Shown one piece after another: positions 1 to 12,495 of a stretch of DNA of 64,000 bases (positions within the stretch are counted from its first letter, which is position 1; each line of letters opens with the position of its first letter). Both the position numbers and the translations under genes were made by a program. The notes under the pieces are model-generated. The model was not told the DNA's origin and did not search any database. It saw only the letters and a list, made by a program, of their open reading frames with translations. Source of the DNA: Nepenthes gracilis. Its lineage: Eukaryota; Streptophyta; Magnoliopsida; Caryophyllales; Nepenthaceae. The stretch lies in NCBI GenBank assembly GCA_033239525.1, contig BSYO01000023.1, forward strand, positions 14,393,304 through 14,457,303, in the 5' to 3' direction.

Positions 1-249
1 AATTAATCAACATTTCTTGGAAATATTGTCAATATTGTAAGCAAGAGTCGGAGAAAGGCAATCACTCATTCTTAAAACAAATATTCTCTAGAAATAAAAA
101 AATTCCTTTTTAAATTTATTTTAATTCTTTAACCAATTCAATGTTGTTGCTCTTTAGTTTACTGCTTTGGTCTATCTCTTAGAGGTCCTCAAATTCGATC
201 AATGATCAGCCAATGTCCTAAGAGACAATGATTTACCATGCCTTATGCA

Positions 250-340
250 CCTCTCCCAACGAAGTATTAGCAGTTGTTTTCAGCAGTTATTCCCCTCACA
301 AGGATAGGTTTTTACGCATTATCCACCCATCCACCATTGA
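250..340 (-). pseudogene. 16S rRNA-like remnant, probably organelle-derived
   Basis: Read on the minus strand, this stretch resembles the 5' part of a bacterial or plastid 16S rRNA. Recognisable blocks on the plus strand are TATTAGCAG, TTCCCCTC, AAGG.TAGGTT, TTACGCATTA and CACCCATCCACC, in the order and spacing of the complement of the region that carries GGACGGGTGAGTAA in plastid 16S. Many differences are G-to-A or C-to-T, including both CpG sites in CACCCGTCCGCC. That fits an old nuclear copy of plastid (or mitochondrial) DNA decayed by cytosine deamination. The alignment is from memory, and homology fades quickly on both sides. Confidence 0.45.
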
Positions 341-820
341 GTGATGATTCCACATCTCGAAGAGCACTCTTTAAGTTTGGTATCAACCTTGTCTTATGAG
401 ACTGTTCCTTTCCATTCTGAATAACTATTTAGACTCTAGAGATATTTTGAATTAGTTTTTTTTCTCTTCTATCTCCAAACTAAGATTGCCTAACATTTGA
501 GAGCCAATTTATTCAATCCTTTTCGTTCTTACTGCTGGATATGCCTTCAGGCATGACTATACCTAACATAGAAATCACATTTGGACTGTGTAATATTTTT
601 TTACTAGAGAGCTAGTTGGATTGTTGAAGCAGAATGAATGAGGCCTACGATATAGAATATGCTTTTAGTCCAACGGTTTCATAAACACATTACATTTAGC
701 CATTGTTGATTGAGAATCATACCTATGGCTACTGCAGGCTAAAAAACCTAAAGGTTTCGATTCTTGTGCTCAATAGACAATGAATCCTGTAGATTCTTAG
801 GATTATGTATTCATGTTCAC

Positions 821-838
821 ATATATATATATATATAT
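821..838. repeat. (AT)9 microsatellite
   Basis: Uninterrupted AT dinucleotides in intergenic DNA. Confidence 0.95.
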
Positions 839-3044
839 AGCCCATAGGATACACCTAATCCTAATCCTCAATGAAATATAAGGACATAGAGATCCATCTG
901 TAAACTATTATCTATTTAGATAGGTTCAACCGACCCCATGAAAATTATTCAGTGTTTTTATATGATATACAAATGATTCCTCTTGGGGCAATTGTCATTA
1001 TTTATGGATCAGAACTTGGGTACAGATTCCTTTTTCCCCTCCATAAAAAAGATCAATTCTAATTCTGTCACCACTCCAATCAATCAATTGGTGAACCTCT
1101 GAAAGGGATATGTCTGTGCACTCAAATTCAGATTATTTTCCATCCTATGTCTCGGTAATCAGATTTTCGAATCCCACAATCAAAGGCTATGGCTTGCCAG
1201 ATATTGGAAGGGAAAACATATCCTTAGACATTATCAGCATTTACCAGAAAGATATTCAATATTGAACTTACTAGTAAAAGAAAGGAGTGAAAACTTTATC
1301 AATAGCCCATGCCTTCCATAAGCATGCTCTCCTTCCATATTAATAATATGGAAGCACAGATAATAGTCAATTGCAAGATAAATAAGTAAAATTATTTTAT
1401 AAAAAAGCATGCCCTCTACCAAGTTTGGGGTCCCGTCAGTAACGTCTGCAAGTCCTAAATATCAACAGGGGCAATCCAAAGCTTAACATGAAGCCTTTCA
1501 CAAGCACTGTGTCCAAGTCCCATGGCCTCTAAAAAAACTAGGGGATTCCTGATTAAGATTCGTTTAAATGAATAAATAATATATGTAAAGTATATTCTCT
1601 TCTAGAAGTAAGTAAAAAACAATTTTAATGAAAATAATTAGCACCAAAATAAATCTGAAACAATAATAAAATATATTCTCTTCTCCACACATTACTGGAA
1701 TCCAATGTCCGCGCTACCAACGCCACACAAAATGTTTGTAAGTTGGGACAAGTGTATAAATAATGGAGAAAAAACTTGGGTAAATACTTGTCAACCATTA
1801 ATCTGTATGGACACGCTTCCCAGAAAGCCAGATTAAACAAGGACAGATCCTTAACACAAAAACCATCATCTTGAATAAAAAAGTTTGGCCGCCCTCGATT
1901 TTGCACACAGGTTTTTGAACTCATCTCTTAAGTCTCCACATAAAAAAGATCTGTTGTAAATGCTTTTATATCCACTCGACATCAATAGTGGAATAGGAAA
2001 AGAAGGGGAAGGCGAGGAAAGAAGAAAGTCAAGACACAACTTGAAAGAATCTCACGTCAGAGAAGGAATTGATGATTTGTCCATTAAGTATTATTTAGCT
2101 CAGAAAGGAAGAGAAACAGAAAGAATGAGAAGATAAAAAAGAGAAAGAGATGAGTGGATATTGAGAGAATACGTGAGTTGTAAACTAAGCACATGCTGTT
2201 TATAGACTTTACCACTTAAATAACAAACAAGTGACATTCTTCACCAACCATAACAGTTTTTCAGAAGAACAAACGACTGAAATTGTGTTGTCTTTATCTT
2301 TGCATTTGATATTGACATCTAAACTTAAGATGGATTTTCAATTCTTGCTATCTTCAATTCTTTGCTTCCATTGCTCACAATTTCCCGCCCCTTGTAGGGA
2401 TCAAAATCAGGAATTCACTGTGAAGAGCTCCCATCTTGCCCTTCAATTGGCCTTTTCTTCTTCTCCTGTAGGTAACAAGTTCTGCAACTATTTATCATTG
2501 TAATGATGCTTCCCCCTTCCGCTTGGCTGGAAAAAAAACAAAAAAAACAAAACAAAACAAAACAAAACAGGATAAACAAACCCTAATTCTCACTAAGTTA
2601 GGTCAATTCAATTATATCGATCCACTTTACACCATTCTCTGTTTAAGGCAATATTCTCCAAAAGTTAAATTGAGTTTTTTATTACCACACTCCCAAGTTT
2701 TATTGGGTTACTTCCCCTTCTCATTGCCTCTACCCTCAATCAAATCACTTTCTCCCACCAATGCATTGTCTAACCAGTAACCAGTGTTTGAGCTACTCGG
2801 GCAGGTGAAGCGTCATATCCAGATCATATCATCTATAGTGCTACTTCTAACATGCTACAGTATGTTCTTTTCTGTCATTTTCATCTTCCACTGGCATATT
2901 TCTCATCCATCCTAAGACCCACATTTGTCTCCACTTTCTCTAAGCATAACTTTTTAATTACCCAAATTCTGATACCTATATCATAGCTAGTATTACAAGT
3001 ATTTAAGTACCACATATGACTACAATATATCTAATACAGAGAAT

Positions 3045-3383
3045 CCAAACTTAGAGAGGTTTTATTTTTTTATTTTAATTATTAATTTATTTTTATATTT
3101 TGTAATATATTGGAAATTTTTAAAATTTTATAATTTTGGTATTCTTATGATATTTTAGGAATATTATCTTTTATTTTATTATTTTTTATTTTAAGTTATT
3201 ATTGAATAAGAAATTATATTTATTTTTTAATTAATATAAGATCAGGATATCTTAATATAATGACTCTAATTCTATTATTTCGACATTCATTAATGGGTGA
3301 AATTAATATTAAGAAATTATGGCAATCATTCTCTCTAGTTACTTTAGCATCTCCCATCTCTCTCTCTCTCTCTCTCTCTCTCT
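3045..3383 (+). repeat. Solo LTR remnant, same family as the LTRs at 19.1-19.5 and 23.8-24.2 kb
   Basis: The stretch starts with CCAAACTTAGA and runs through an AT-rich body with the blocks AAATTTTATAATTTTGGTA, GACTCTAATTCTATTATTT and CATTCATTAATGGGTGAAAT. The same blocks occur in the same order at 23795-24110 (plus strand) and, on the minus strand, at 19493-19190. It ends in a (TC)n run at 3357-3383, followed by a short GAA run. No internal domain is attached, so this copy is a solo LTR or a truncated remnant. The outer boundaries are not resolved. Confidence 0.65.
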
Positions 3384-4216
3384 GTGAAGAAGAAGAAGAA
3401 GAAAGCAAGATGTGGTAGCTAGGGTTTTGGATTTGGGCTACGGCTTGAGAGGTTGAGTTTATTTAATGGTCGTGGAGCTAAGTCAATGATGGTGGTTGTT
3501 TAGGGTTTCGGGTTGATTGTAGTATTGTGGGTTCGAGTATTGATTTGGCTTGACAGCGATGGGAGATATGGTGGCGATGGTGGTCGGTGGCAATAAATGT
3601 GTAAAATGGGCTATACTGCCCATAATACAGCACGACACGGCCTGTGACAGGCTATGCTTAGCATAACCCTTGGTGAACAGTGTTTGGCTGTATATAACAT
3701 AGCTCATGGTGAACAGTATTAGGCTGTGTATAGTACAGCCCAACACTTAGGATCATATTATGCCGTACAATAGGCGGCCTGCTAGCTATTCCAAGCATGG
3801 CCTGTTTTCTTTTTTAACAAAAGCACTCATATCACCATTTATTCAAATGATCACATAACCGTTGTTTGGTCAGTCAGGGGAGCGGGGGCTAGGGGCAAGT
3901 GGCGTGTAACACAATATTTGCATTACATCACATTAGCTTTCTAAAAATTGGGAATTAAAAAAAAGAATTATTAGCCTTAAAAATTTTTGAGCACCCACAC
4001 ACTACTTTTGCAATTTCTAAAACAATTAATACTATTATATACAAATTTGGAATATTTAATAAAATTTTTCTATTATTTTTTATAATGCTTCACATAATTA
4101 TTCTACTATTACTTTATTTAAATCATAACTTTTTTTAATTTTAAATGGTGAATTATTTCATACAAGATGTGCATGCCATATTATTAATTTTTATGTTTAA
4201 GGATGTTTTATAATTT
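3384..4216. other. Intergenic DNA, no gene recognised
   Basis: Nothing with a coding signature. 3600-3780 is slightly GC-richer and holds near-repeats of a segment containing GGTGAACAGT (3670-3730). The five bases AATTT at 4212-4216 are the left copy of the target-site duplication of element A. Confidence 0.5.
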
Positions 4217-5231
4217 TGATGGCTATACCATAGCTAGGCTGGCCCAACGGTTAAAGAAGGCCCAAATAGCTCTGTTGGACGGTCAACTCCAACGTTGGCC
4301 CAACAGAGGTGAAAACCCAAATTTTGAAAGGCCCAAAAGCTCTCCCAATGGTCAACGCCAGCATTGACATTGAGACATAGGCGGGCGGTTGACACGAGCC
4401 CAGGATGGTCAATCCAAGCGTTGACCGGAATCACTGTAGCAACAGGCCGAAAATAAGAGCCTTTTCCGGGCTTGGTCCACTTGAGCCCACGATCCAGCAA
4501 ACGATCAGCAACGGCTCTTTCAGCACCTTCTACGAACTCAGCCAGCACCCAAAAAGGATATTGACAAAATCAACGCCCTTTCCATAAGAAAGGCGCCAGA
4601 TTTTCCCAATCTCGTGCCAACTGGAGCTCTCCAATGATAAATGCATGGAAGGAAGGTGAGCAACTTGGAAAGCCGCTAACCGCCAGGAAGGAAAGCAATC
4701 TCAGCCAGTTTGGCAACTTGCAGAAGGCCATCCAGAATAACGCAAGGAATCACACCTTCCAATCAAGGAAGATCACCCTGTTATCCTTTAAGCAAACCCT
4801 AGAATTCTCATTAAGGGCATGCAAACTTCTACTCACACAACACCCACAACGACAACTAAGACAGACATACAATTCTTTGCTCACTACAGACACTCAGAAA
4901 ACCCAAGGCATACAAACGTGTTTCTGATAGCCATTTACTACCTCCTCACTATCCAGATTCAATAAGACGGCTTTGCCTCTCTTTCATCTGGAGATCCACA
5001 CACTCTTACACACTTTCTCTTTCAATTCTCAATTCCAGTAACCTTCTCAGATTTTGAAGGTTGTTCACTAACTTGAGCGTCGGAGTGTTTTCGGTGGACA
5101 ACTTTCCGCCGACACACTGACCTCCTATTTGTTTTAGTGGTATGCATGATCCTAACTTAGTGAACGGAGCCAGAACCAGGACAAGCGGATCAGCTCGAAT
5201 CTGTTTGAAATTCGGATCCAAGGATGCATCA
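4217..5231 (+). repeat. Element A 5' LTR (1015 bp)
   Basis: Starts TGATGGCTATACC and ends ATGCATCA. It aligns end to end with 14022-15053, with many substitutions and small indels. The U5 part holds ACTTGAGCGTCGGAGTG near 5070, a motif shared with the other Tat-type LTRs in the window. Confidence 0.92.
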
Positions 5232-5250
5232 TTGGCGCCGTTTGTGGGAA
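5232..5250 (+). other. Element A primer binding site
   Basis: TTGGCGCCGTTTGTGGGAA follows the LTR end directly. This is the position and style of the TGGCGCC-type primer binding sites of Tat and Athila elements. The priming tRNA was not determined; the first half matches the tRNA-Asp type and the second half does not. Confidence 0.8.
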
Positions 5251-5315
5251 GTACTTACAAAAAGCCAACCACAATTCCTCATAACGCTCTCTTTTCACTG
5301 CCAGATTCATCCGCA

Positions 5316-6890
5316 ATGGTGAATACGAGAGCCCAAGCTAGTGATCCCGCTAGAGACGCCATTTCTCCCGACCAGGACCACGTCGGAAATGTACCGTGGT
5401 CAACGGGACGATAGCTGGCGGGCCAGCGCCTTTCTTTCAGCGACTGATGGAGCAGATGAAAACCAATAACCGTCTGCTCTAAATACTCTACTCCCAACAA
5501 GAACAACCACAGCAGATGGCTCCGCTAGCAACCGTCCCTGCGCCAGCCGCCAAAAAAGGTGGCTAAAGAAAAAAGAAGCCGGCCAGAAGGCCCGAGAGGC
5601 CCACGAATAATCCAATCCTAGCCTCTTCACGCGCTCCAGGCCAGAACAGGTCTGAAGAACGCTCTAAGAGCAAAACTCCAGGGAAAAGTCCGGAGAGAAG
5701 AAATCTCCAATACTCTCGGGTAGAAAATGGAAACTCAGTTTAAGAGCGAGTCTCCATGACTAACAGGTCCACTGGAGGCAGTAGCAGGCCAGCTACTAGA
5801 CCCTCCGAAGACAAAACAGAATTGAGAGCTTACCTCAACTCTAAGAGATTTGCCAACGCTACTCGCGCAGATCCACGGGTGAATAAGATTTGGAACCACG
5901 TGTTCAAGGACGATAAGTGCGCTGTTGACCTTGAGAGATCTCGTTTCACAGCGGAGGTGCTAAACCGTCCACTGCCCACCAAGTTCAAAATACCTTTCCT
6001 TGACTCATACGATGGGAGCAGTGATCTAGTTAACCATCTGGATCACTTCCGCATCCGTCTAAGTCTACAAAGGTTGGAAGACTCAGCAATATGCCGCTGC
6101 TTTCCGCTCACGTTGAAGGGAGATGCCCGCATGTGGTTACATCACCTCCCTTTAGGCACCATCAGTAGCTTCCGGGAGTTCACAGATCTCTTCTTGGCTT
6201 AGTACGCCTCGAGCCGACGGGAAGAGAAGTAACTCTGGCACCTCTTCCACATCAAGTAGAAGTAAGGAGAGAACCCACGACGATTTCTGGATCGCTTTGT
6301 GGCGGAGGCCAGGCGGATTCCTCGGATCACGGAGGAGATAAAACTAGGCAGTTTTATCTTCGCGCTAACCTACGGAGACTTCTTCAAGCACCTGGCCTAT
6401 AAAAATCCCCAGACCTTCTAGGAGGCCGAGTCAATCACCCGGGCATATGCAGCGGCAGAGAAGGCCAACGAAGCAAAACGCCCAGAACGGGCAGATCAAC
6501 CTCTATCATTCCTTGGAGAGGAAAAAAGAAAATACGATGGCAGTGATCACTCCCGCCGGACGCAGCACAGGATTGGGCCCCCAGAACACAGAGATTACGG
6601 GCCCACCAGCTTCATGCCCCTGACGGACACACGCTCAAATGACCTCATGTAGATCCGCGAAAAAAATTCCTGAAATGGCCAAAACCATTAAAGGACACTG
6701 GGAACCAGTCGAAATACTGCGACTTTCACTGCTTCTGCCGGACATTCCACCGAAGATTGTAAGATGCTGCAGAGGGAAATTCAGGAGCTGATTCCCAGGG
6801 GCCACCTCACTAAGTTCGTCAAGGGCCCTGGGCAGAATTCTGGAGCAGCTGGCGGAGAAGGACAGGAGCCGTCTCCTCCCTGAAATGGGG
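5316..6890 (+). pseudogene. Element A gag (nucleocapsid region), broken
   Basis: The reading begins at the ATG at 5316 with MVNTRAQAS; the homologous gag of element B also begins MVN.RAQ. The frame changes, and an intact block of 148 codons lies at 5756-6202. It contains the retrotransposon gag core: a KFKIPFLDSYDG segment, then a block with LTLKGDARMWLHHLP and SSFREFTDLFL. An in-frame TAG follows at once. Downstream homology continues through further stops (6230-6430) to a degraded zinc-knuckle region near 6700-6760, where TFTASAGHSTEDCKM and YCDFH lie in different frames, implying a frameshift inside the knuckle. Gag packages the element RNA; this copy cannot make a full protein. Confidence 0.8.
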
Positions 6891-6901
6891 TTGCGGCAGG
6901 G

Positions 6902-9900
6902 GTGGTTAATATGGTCACCACCCGACCTGCCAAAAACCTAGCCGACGACAATGAGCAGCAGACTGGGAGGAAGAAGATGCGCACAATAGACAACATTATT
7001 AGCTTCAATGATGATGATTTGGCTCATGTAATATCCTCCCATACTAACCCCCTCGTTGTATCCGCGCTCGTTTCAGACGGTAGTGTCGACTACTAGCTGA
7101 AGCGAGTGTTTATCGATAATGGTAGTTCAAAGGATTTGCTTTATTTAGATGCGTTCTTTAAAGTAGGCTTAAAAAAGAATCAATTAAAACCTGCCGAAGG
7201 TCCGTTGTATGGCCTTGACAACGAGCCAGTGCCCGTCCAAGGGACCATCCACCTGGAGGTCACCTTGGACACGTATTCAAAAATAGTGAATCGAACACTC
7301 ACCTTCTTGGTGATCGACCTACCATCTGTTTATAACGCTATACTAGGCAGACCGTGCTTAACGGCGTTCGGAGCAGTCACCTCAATTCCACACCTTAAGA
7401 TGAAATTTCCAACGCCTTACAGTGTAGGAGATGTGTTAGGTGACCAAGTTACTGGGCGGACATGCTATATGTCTCAGGTTACTCCTAGCGGCAGCACTAG
7501 AACAGTTGAAAACTCGATCATCGAGACGAGACAACCCTGCAGCAAATGCAGTCTGGCGAAGCTACAGATCTAGTTCCACCGAACACGGAGGAACCGAAAA
7601 GGTGTGTACAGATCGGCGGCTTACTTGCCGGAACACTGCACGATGAGTTGATCACGTTCCTGGGACGGAACGCTGATATTTTCGCATGGACTCCAGCAGA
7701 CATGCCTGGGATTTCGGATGAGGTGATGGTCCATAAGTTGGGGCTTGATCTTGACCGGAAGCCCGTCAGGCAGAAGTGGAGAAACCACTCCGTAGAAAAG
7801 CTGATTGCCATCCGAGAGGAGGTGAAGAAACTGCTAGACGCAGGATTTATTAGAGAAGTCCACTACTCGGTTTGGCTCTCTAACGTCGTCCTGGTGAAGA
7901 AAAGCAATGAGAAATGGCGGATGTGCGTCGATTTCACCGACATTAACAAAGCCTGCCCAAAGGACAACTTTTCCTTACCCAGGATCGACCTGCTGGTTGA
8001 CTCAACAGCCGAACATGAGCTGCTAAGCTTCATGGACGCCTATTCGGTTACAATTAGATCAGGATCAGTCCAAAAGACGAGAAGCACACCTCGTTCATGA
8101 CTGATCAGGGCACCTACTGGTACAAAGTGATGCCATTCGGACTAAAAAATGTTGGAGCAACCTATCAACGACTGGTCAACAAGATGTTTGAAAAACAGAT
8201 CGGTCGCAATATGGAGGTCTACGTCGACGACATGCTCGTAAAGAGCAGGGTCACTGGCGACCACATCAGCGACCTAGTAGAGTCGTTTGAGGTGCTCCGC
8301 AAGCATCACATGAAGCTGAACCCGGCTAATGTGTCTTCGGGGTAACCTCTGGCAAATTCTTGGGTTTCATCGTCTCCCAACGAGAAATTGAGGCAAACCC
8401 AGAGAAGATTAAGGCCCTTGTAGATATCGCTCCACCGTAGAGCGTAAAGGATGTCCAGCGATTGACTGGACGGTTGGCAGCGTTATCCCGCTTCCTCGCG
8501 AAGTTTGGCGACAAGTACCAACCCTTCTTTAAGGCCCTAAAAGAAACAAAATCCAACGGGTTTTAATGGGACGGTAGCTAGCTAGATAACTTTCGATGAA
8601 TCAAGCGGTATCGCCAACTGCCGTTTCTAGTGTCACCCAAGGCGAGAGAAGAGCCGTATCTTTACAGCAATGTTCGGAAGCATCCCTCGCCCGTCCTCGT
8701 ACACCGGGACTCGACACTCAATGGCCGGTCTACTACGTAAGTAAAACGCCGAGGTGCCGAGAGACCCGCTACGCGCGTGCAAAAAAACCGGCCTTGGCAC
8801 TTATATTCTCGCGGAAGTTAAGGCCATACTTTCGGAGCACGTGTAGTGGTCATTCTGAGACTGCACACGAAAAATATACTCCAGAAACCCGGTGTTTCTG
8901 GACTGCTGGTAAAATGGGCTATCGAGTTGGACGAGTTCGACATCGAATTCCGGCCCATACCTGCTGTAAAAGCACAGGCTCTGGCTGGCTTCATTGTTAA
9001 AACCACGAACCCAGTTCTCGAAGAGCAGCCCGCAGAAAGCGTGGAACAGCTTGACGGAGTTCTAGAATGGATACTCCACGCAGACGGATCGTCTACAAAC
9101 GCTGGCAATGACGCTGGAGTGGTCCTTACGACCCCCAACAGGTTCGAGGTAAAGTATTCCCTCAGACTAAATTTTTCGGCAACCAACAACGTTGTTGAAT
9201 ACGATGCCCTGTTAGCCAGATCACGATTAGCCAAGGAGTGCTTTGCCAAGAAGTTGGCGGTCTACAGCGACTCCGAACTAATCGTTAATCAGGTTAACGG
9301 AGACTTCGAGGTAAACAACCCTCACCTGGCCAAGTATTTGGCAAAGGTGAGGGAGACAGCCCAGGGTTTCGACAAACTAACTTTGGTTCATATTCCCAAT
9401 CAAAAGCTGGAAGGCGAGACCCGGTGGCTAGAGTGCGCGCGAAAAATCCAGAATAGTACTCGAGGGACACGAGGGAGATTCTGAATGCTCCCAGTATAGA
9501 GAAATAGGAGCGATACAGATTTTCGAAGCGAAAAACTGGATGACGCCCTACCTTAACTATCTGGTTGACGGATCACTGCCGAAAGACGCAGAGAAGGCTA
9601 AGTGAATAAAAAAGACAGCCGGCTGGTACACTGTGGTTGACAGACAGCTATATCGCCGTGGCTACTTAACCGCGTACCTCCGATACCTAACTCTCGAAGA
9701 GGTTGACTAACGCTTTGGGCAATGTCCATCTCGGGATTTGCGGATCGCACATTGGCAAAAAAAACTTAGCCTTCAAAGTCATGCGGTAGGGCTATTACTG
9801 GCCATCGATGAAAAAGGATGCACTTGAGTTTGTGAAAAAGTGTGAAAGTTACCAGCTTCATAGTAACCTTCACCGCTAGCCATCCATTGACCTGAAGACA

Positions 9901-10741
9901 CTTCAGACCCCTTGGCCTTTCACGCAATGGGGGCTCAATATTCTCGGCCCATTTCCTATTGCCATGGGGCAAAGGAAGTTCATCATCGTGGGCATCGACT
10001 ATTTCACCAAGTGGGTCAAGGCCATCCCACTGGCAAAGATTACGGAGCACAACGCTCTTGAATTCTTTCGCCAAAACATTATTTACAGATTCGGCGTCCC
10101 TGAGGTCGTCATGACCGACAACGGACCCAATTCTCAAGGAAACGTTTCACCAAGTATTGCGCCAGCCTTGGCATTAAACTGATCCACACTTTCATGGCAT
10201 ACCCCCAGGCGAATGAACATGTGGAGGTCACGAATCAAACGCTACTCCATGGGTTAAAGACCAAGCCGGAGGACACAGGGGGCTCCTGGGTAGACGAGCT
10301 CCCCTCAGTTCTCTGGTCTTCTCGGACAACACCGAAAGAACCAACGCGCGAGACTCCCTTCAGTCTCTCTTACGGGACTGAAGCGGTAATCCTGGTCGGA
10401 ATAGTTTGACCCACAGGGTAACTCCCAAAAATCAGGGAATATCTAAATTTGTTGGAGGAAGCCCGCGATGCCGCCAAAATGTGGACAGCGGCCTACCAAC
10501 ATCAAATTGCCCGATACTATAACAAAAAGGTAAAGGCGCGACAATTCGATGCTGGAGACCTGGTCCAATGAGGCGTCGAGGCCACAGGCAAGCTGGCCGG
10601 TCGCAATAAGCTCTCCCCTAATTGGGAAGGGCCTTTCCTAGTTTTTACCGTCCTACGAAACGGAGCATACTAACTCCGAAACAAGGACGGAAAGTTGGTC
10701 CCCCAAACGTGGAACGCGATCCACCTCAAACGCTACTTCTA
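6902..10741 (+). pseudogene. Element A pol: protease, reverse transcriptase, two RNase H-like domains, integrase; broken
   Basis: The domains can be followed in order. The protease (about 7100-7400) carries VFIDNGSS. Reverse transcriptase (about 7650-8340) carries KWRMCVDFTDINKACPKDNF, MPFGLKN and the catalytic VYVDDMLV near 8215; a one-base loss near 8045 and a TAG break it. The usual RNase H lies at about 8560-8850 (VYYVSKT, LALIFSRKLRPYF). A second RNase H-like domain lies at 9063-9450 (LHADGSSTNAG, YSDSELIVNQV). Integrase (about 9700-10740) keeps the acidic residues in GIDYFTKW, MTDNGP and HVEVTN. The C-terminal tail ends in WNAIHLKRYF at the stop at 10741. At least six stops or frame changes are present. 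Proteins of this kind make cDNA and insert it into the genome; this copy is dead. Confidence 0.85.
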
Positions 10742-10939
10742 GTAAAAGGCACAAGTACGTATTTGCATTATTGTGTGCACGCATTCGCTTGCTTGTTTCA
10801 ATTCGTCAAAATAAGCGTTTCCTTAGCATACTGCCTTCCCCTTCCTGTGTGCACATATATATATATATGTGTATTTGTTTTGCAGGTTACCCGACCTAGA
10901 TTACCCCTAAGTCGGGAGGATCATCACCCTTTCGTTAAT

Positions 10940-11190
10940 AAACCCTGGTCATCCTGACGGCCCATAAGTAGTCGAACATAAACCTCAGTATCTAAACGGC
11001 CCATTAGCGGTCGTATTTAAACCCTGGTCATCCAGGTGGCCCATAAGCAGTCTAGTATAAACCTCGATCATCCATGCGGCCCATTAGTGGTCGTATTAAA
11101 CCCTGATCATTCAGACGGCCCATATGTGATCGGATCTAAACCTTGGTCATCCAAGTAGCTTGTTAGCGGTCAAAATCTTAGGGGGTTAGC
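10940..11190 (+). repeat. Minisatellite of about 40 bp, six units, between pol and the antisense ORF of element A
   Basis: Six imperfect units share TAAACCCTGGTCATCC followed by CGGCCCAT. Odd units read GGCCCATAAG.AGTC, and even units read GGCCCATTAG.GGTCG, so the true period looks like a dimer of about 80 bp. The tract follows a short (AT)n at 10853-10868. The stretch from 10742 to 11500 otherwise shows no coding signature. Confidence 0.8.
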
Positions 11191-11699
11191 GCAGCACACG
11201 CAACGACCTCCTCCACGAGGAGATAGCGTGATCAGTCAACGATGGTCGAAGAGAAAAATTCTTCAACACTGGCCGCCCAAGTCAGCTCTTGGGCAGCGCC
11301 ACCAGGACTTCACTCACAAGCCGCCACTACTAGGCCGGTTAACACAGCCGCCTATAAAAAGCCTAAGGATTTCACTCCTTTGGCAGCAATGCAATGGCCG
11401 CCATCCAACTAAGTTGGCCGTCCAATACAGTGGACATGTAAGCACAAAGTAGTAAAAAGAAATGGACACAAAGTGAGAAAATTCTCATTTTATTGCTTTC
11501 AAACATATTACAATGTACATAATACAAGGGGAAGACCAAAAATCAGCAAAAGGCTAAGGAGGTGGTACAGAGGCGGCGCCTGACCGTCTCGCGGATCCCT
11601 CACGAGACTGTCGTGGGTCTGGGTGGGCCTGTTTGACATATTCAGCAGGTCCACCGAGAAATTAGGGTCAATAAGCCACGCGATACGCCGACACATATT

Positions 11700-12495
11700 G
11701 ACCCCTTCTCACATCCGCGACCACATCAGCTGCTCAATCTCGTGGGGTCGTATCCAGAGGCTCAGGCGGTTCTCCAGCTCCGTCAGCTGCCCTCCAAGCT
11801 AGCTAAGGAGCCCAGTGAGTCGCTCGTTCTCCTGCCTTAGCCGGGCATTCTCCTCCCTTGACCGGCATTCTCGGCCTCTGTATCGGCAAAAAAATGCTGA
11901 AGGCAAATGGCGGCAACGGACCTGTGCTCCGCCCCTAAAGCCGTCAGCTTCGCATCCAGCTAGGCAATCTTAGCCTCCCTATCAGAGATCACCCGGTCTC
12001 GCTGGTCCATCACCTTGGCGATGGCAGCCATCACCTTCTCCTTTTGCACCAAAGAAACAAAATAAATTAGGAATTCTAAAAGAAGAAATTATACAGAAAG
12101 TATCGTGAAAGATTATACCTCCCAAACTCTCCGCGCGAGCCTCTCAGGTCTGGCCTCCAAGTCTGGCTCGGCGGCGGCGGGCCGAAAGCAATGCCCTCGC
12201 GAGCGGAGCTGGCAGCGGCCTCCTCTCCAGGATCTCATTCAAGAGCCCATCATCGATGTCGTCTGCAGCGGCAGCAGGCTCCCCGGTGACGGCCTCCACT
12301 GCGGCTGTTGGAGGATCAAGATCAACCACCAGCTGCTCAGCAGGCATCTGCATGGTTGGAGAGCTGACAGACGGCTCCTACGCCTCCGCCGGCGGCTCGC
12401 GCCCGGCTCAAAAGGTCTCCGTCTGCATGCGCTCGAGGAACCACAGTGGCGCGGCCGCACTGGGATAACGCTTTCTCCCCAGCCTCCTGCAGTCC
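11700..12495 (-). pseudogene. C-terminal part of the element A antisense ORF (acidic linker and coiled coil), broken
   Basis: This is the minus-strand continuation of the antisense ORF. At 12144-12353 the reading is acidic and alanine-rich (GEPAAAADDIDDGLLNEILE). It then passes through an intron-like gap at 12041-12118 (GAG|GT at the left, AAAAG|GAG at the right) into a charged segment starting EKVMAAIAKVMDQRD, and a coiled-coil-like region down to about 11700. Frame changes separate it from the N-terminal domain. The layout matches the antisense ORF of element B, whose last segment is also coiled-coil-like. Confidence 0.5.

Larger units (their letters stand above)
1..3044. other. AT-rich intergenic DNA, no gene recognised
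   Basis: I see no convincing coding region here. Open stretches are short, have no family motif and no splice-site pattern. The stretch contains a short AT microsatellite and a remnant that resembles 16S rRNA, listed separately. Low-complexity A-rich runs occur around 2528-2570. Confidence 0.55.

Noticed and set aside
1625..1924. Minus-strand open frame of 99 codons (GRPNFFIQDDGFCVKD...)
   Set aside because: It has a protein-like look but no recognised domain, no neighbouring exon and a weak start context.
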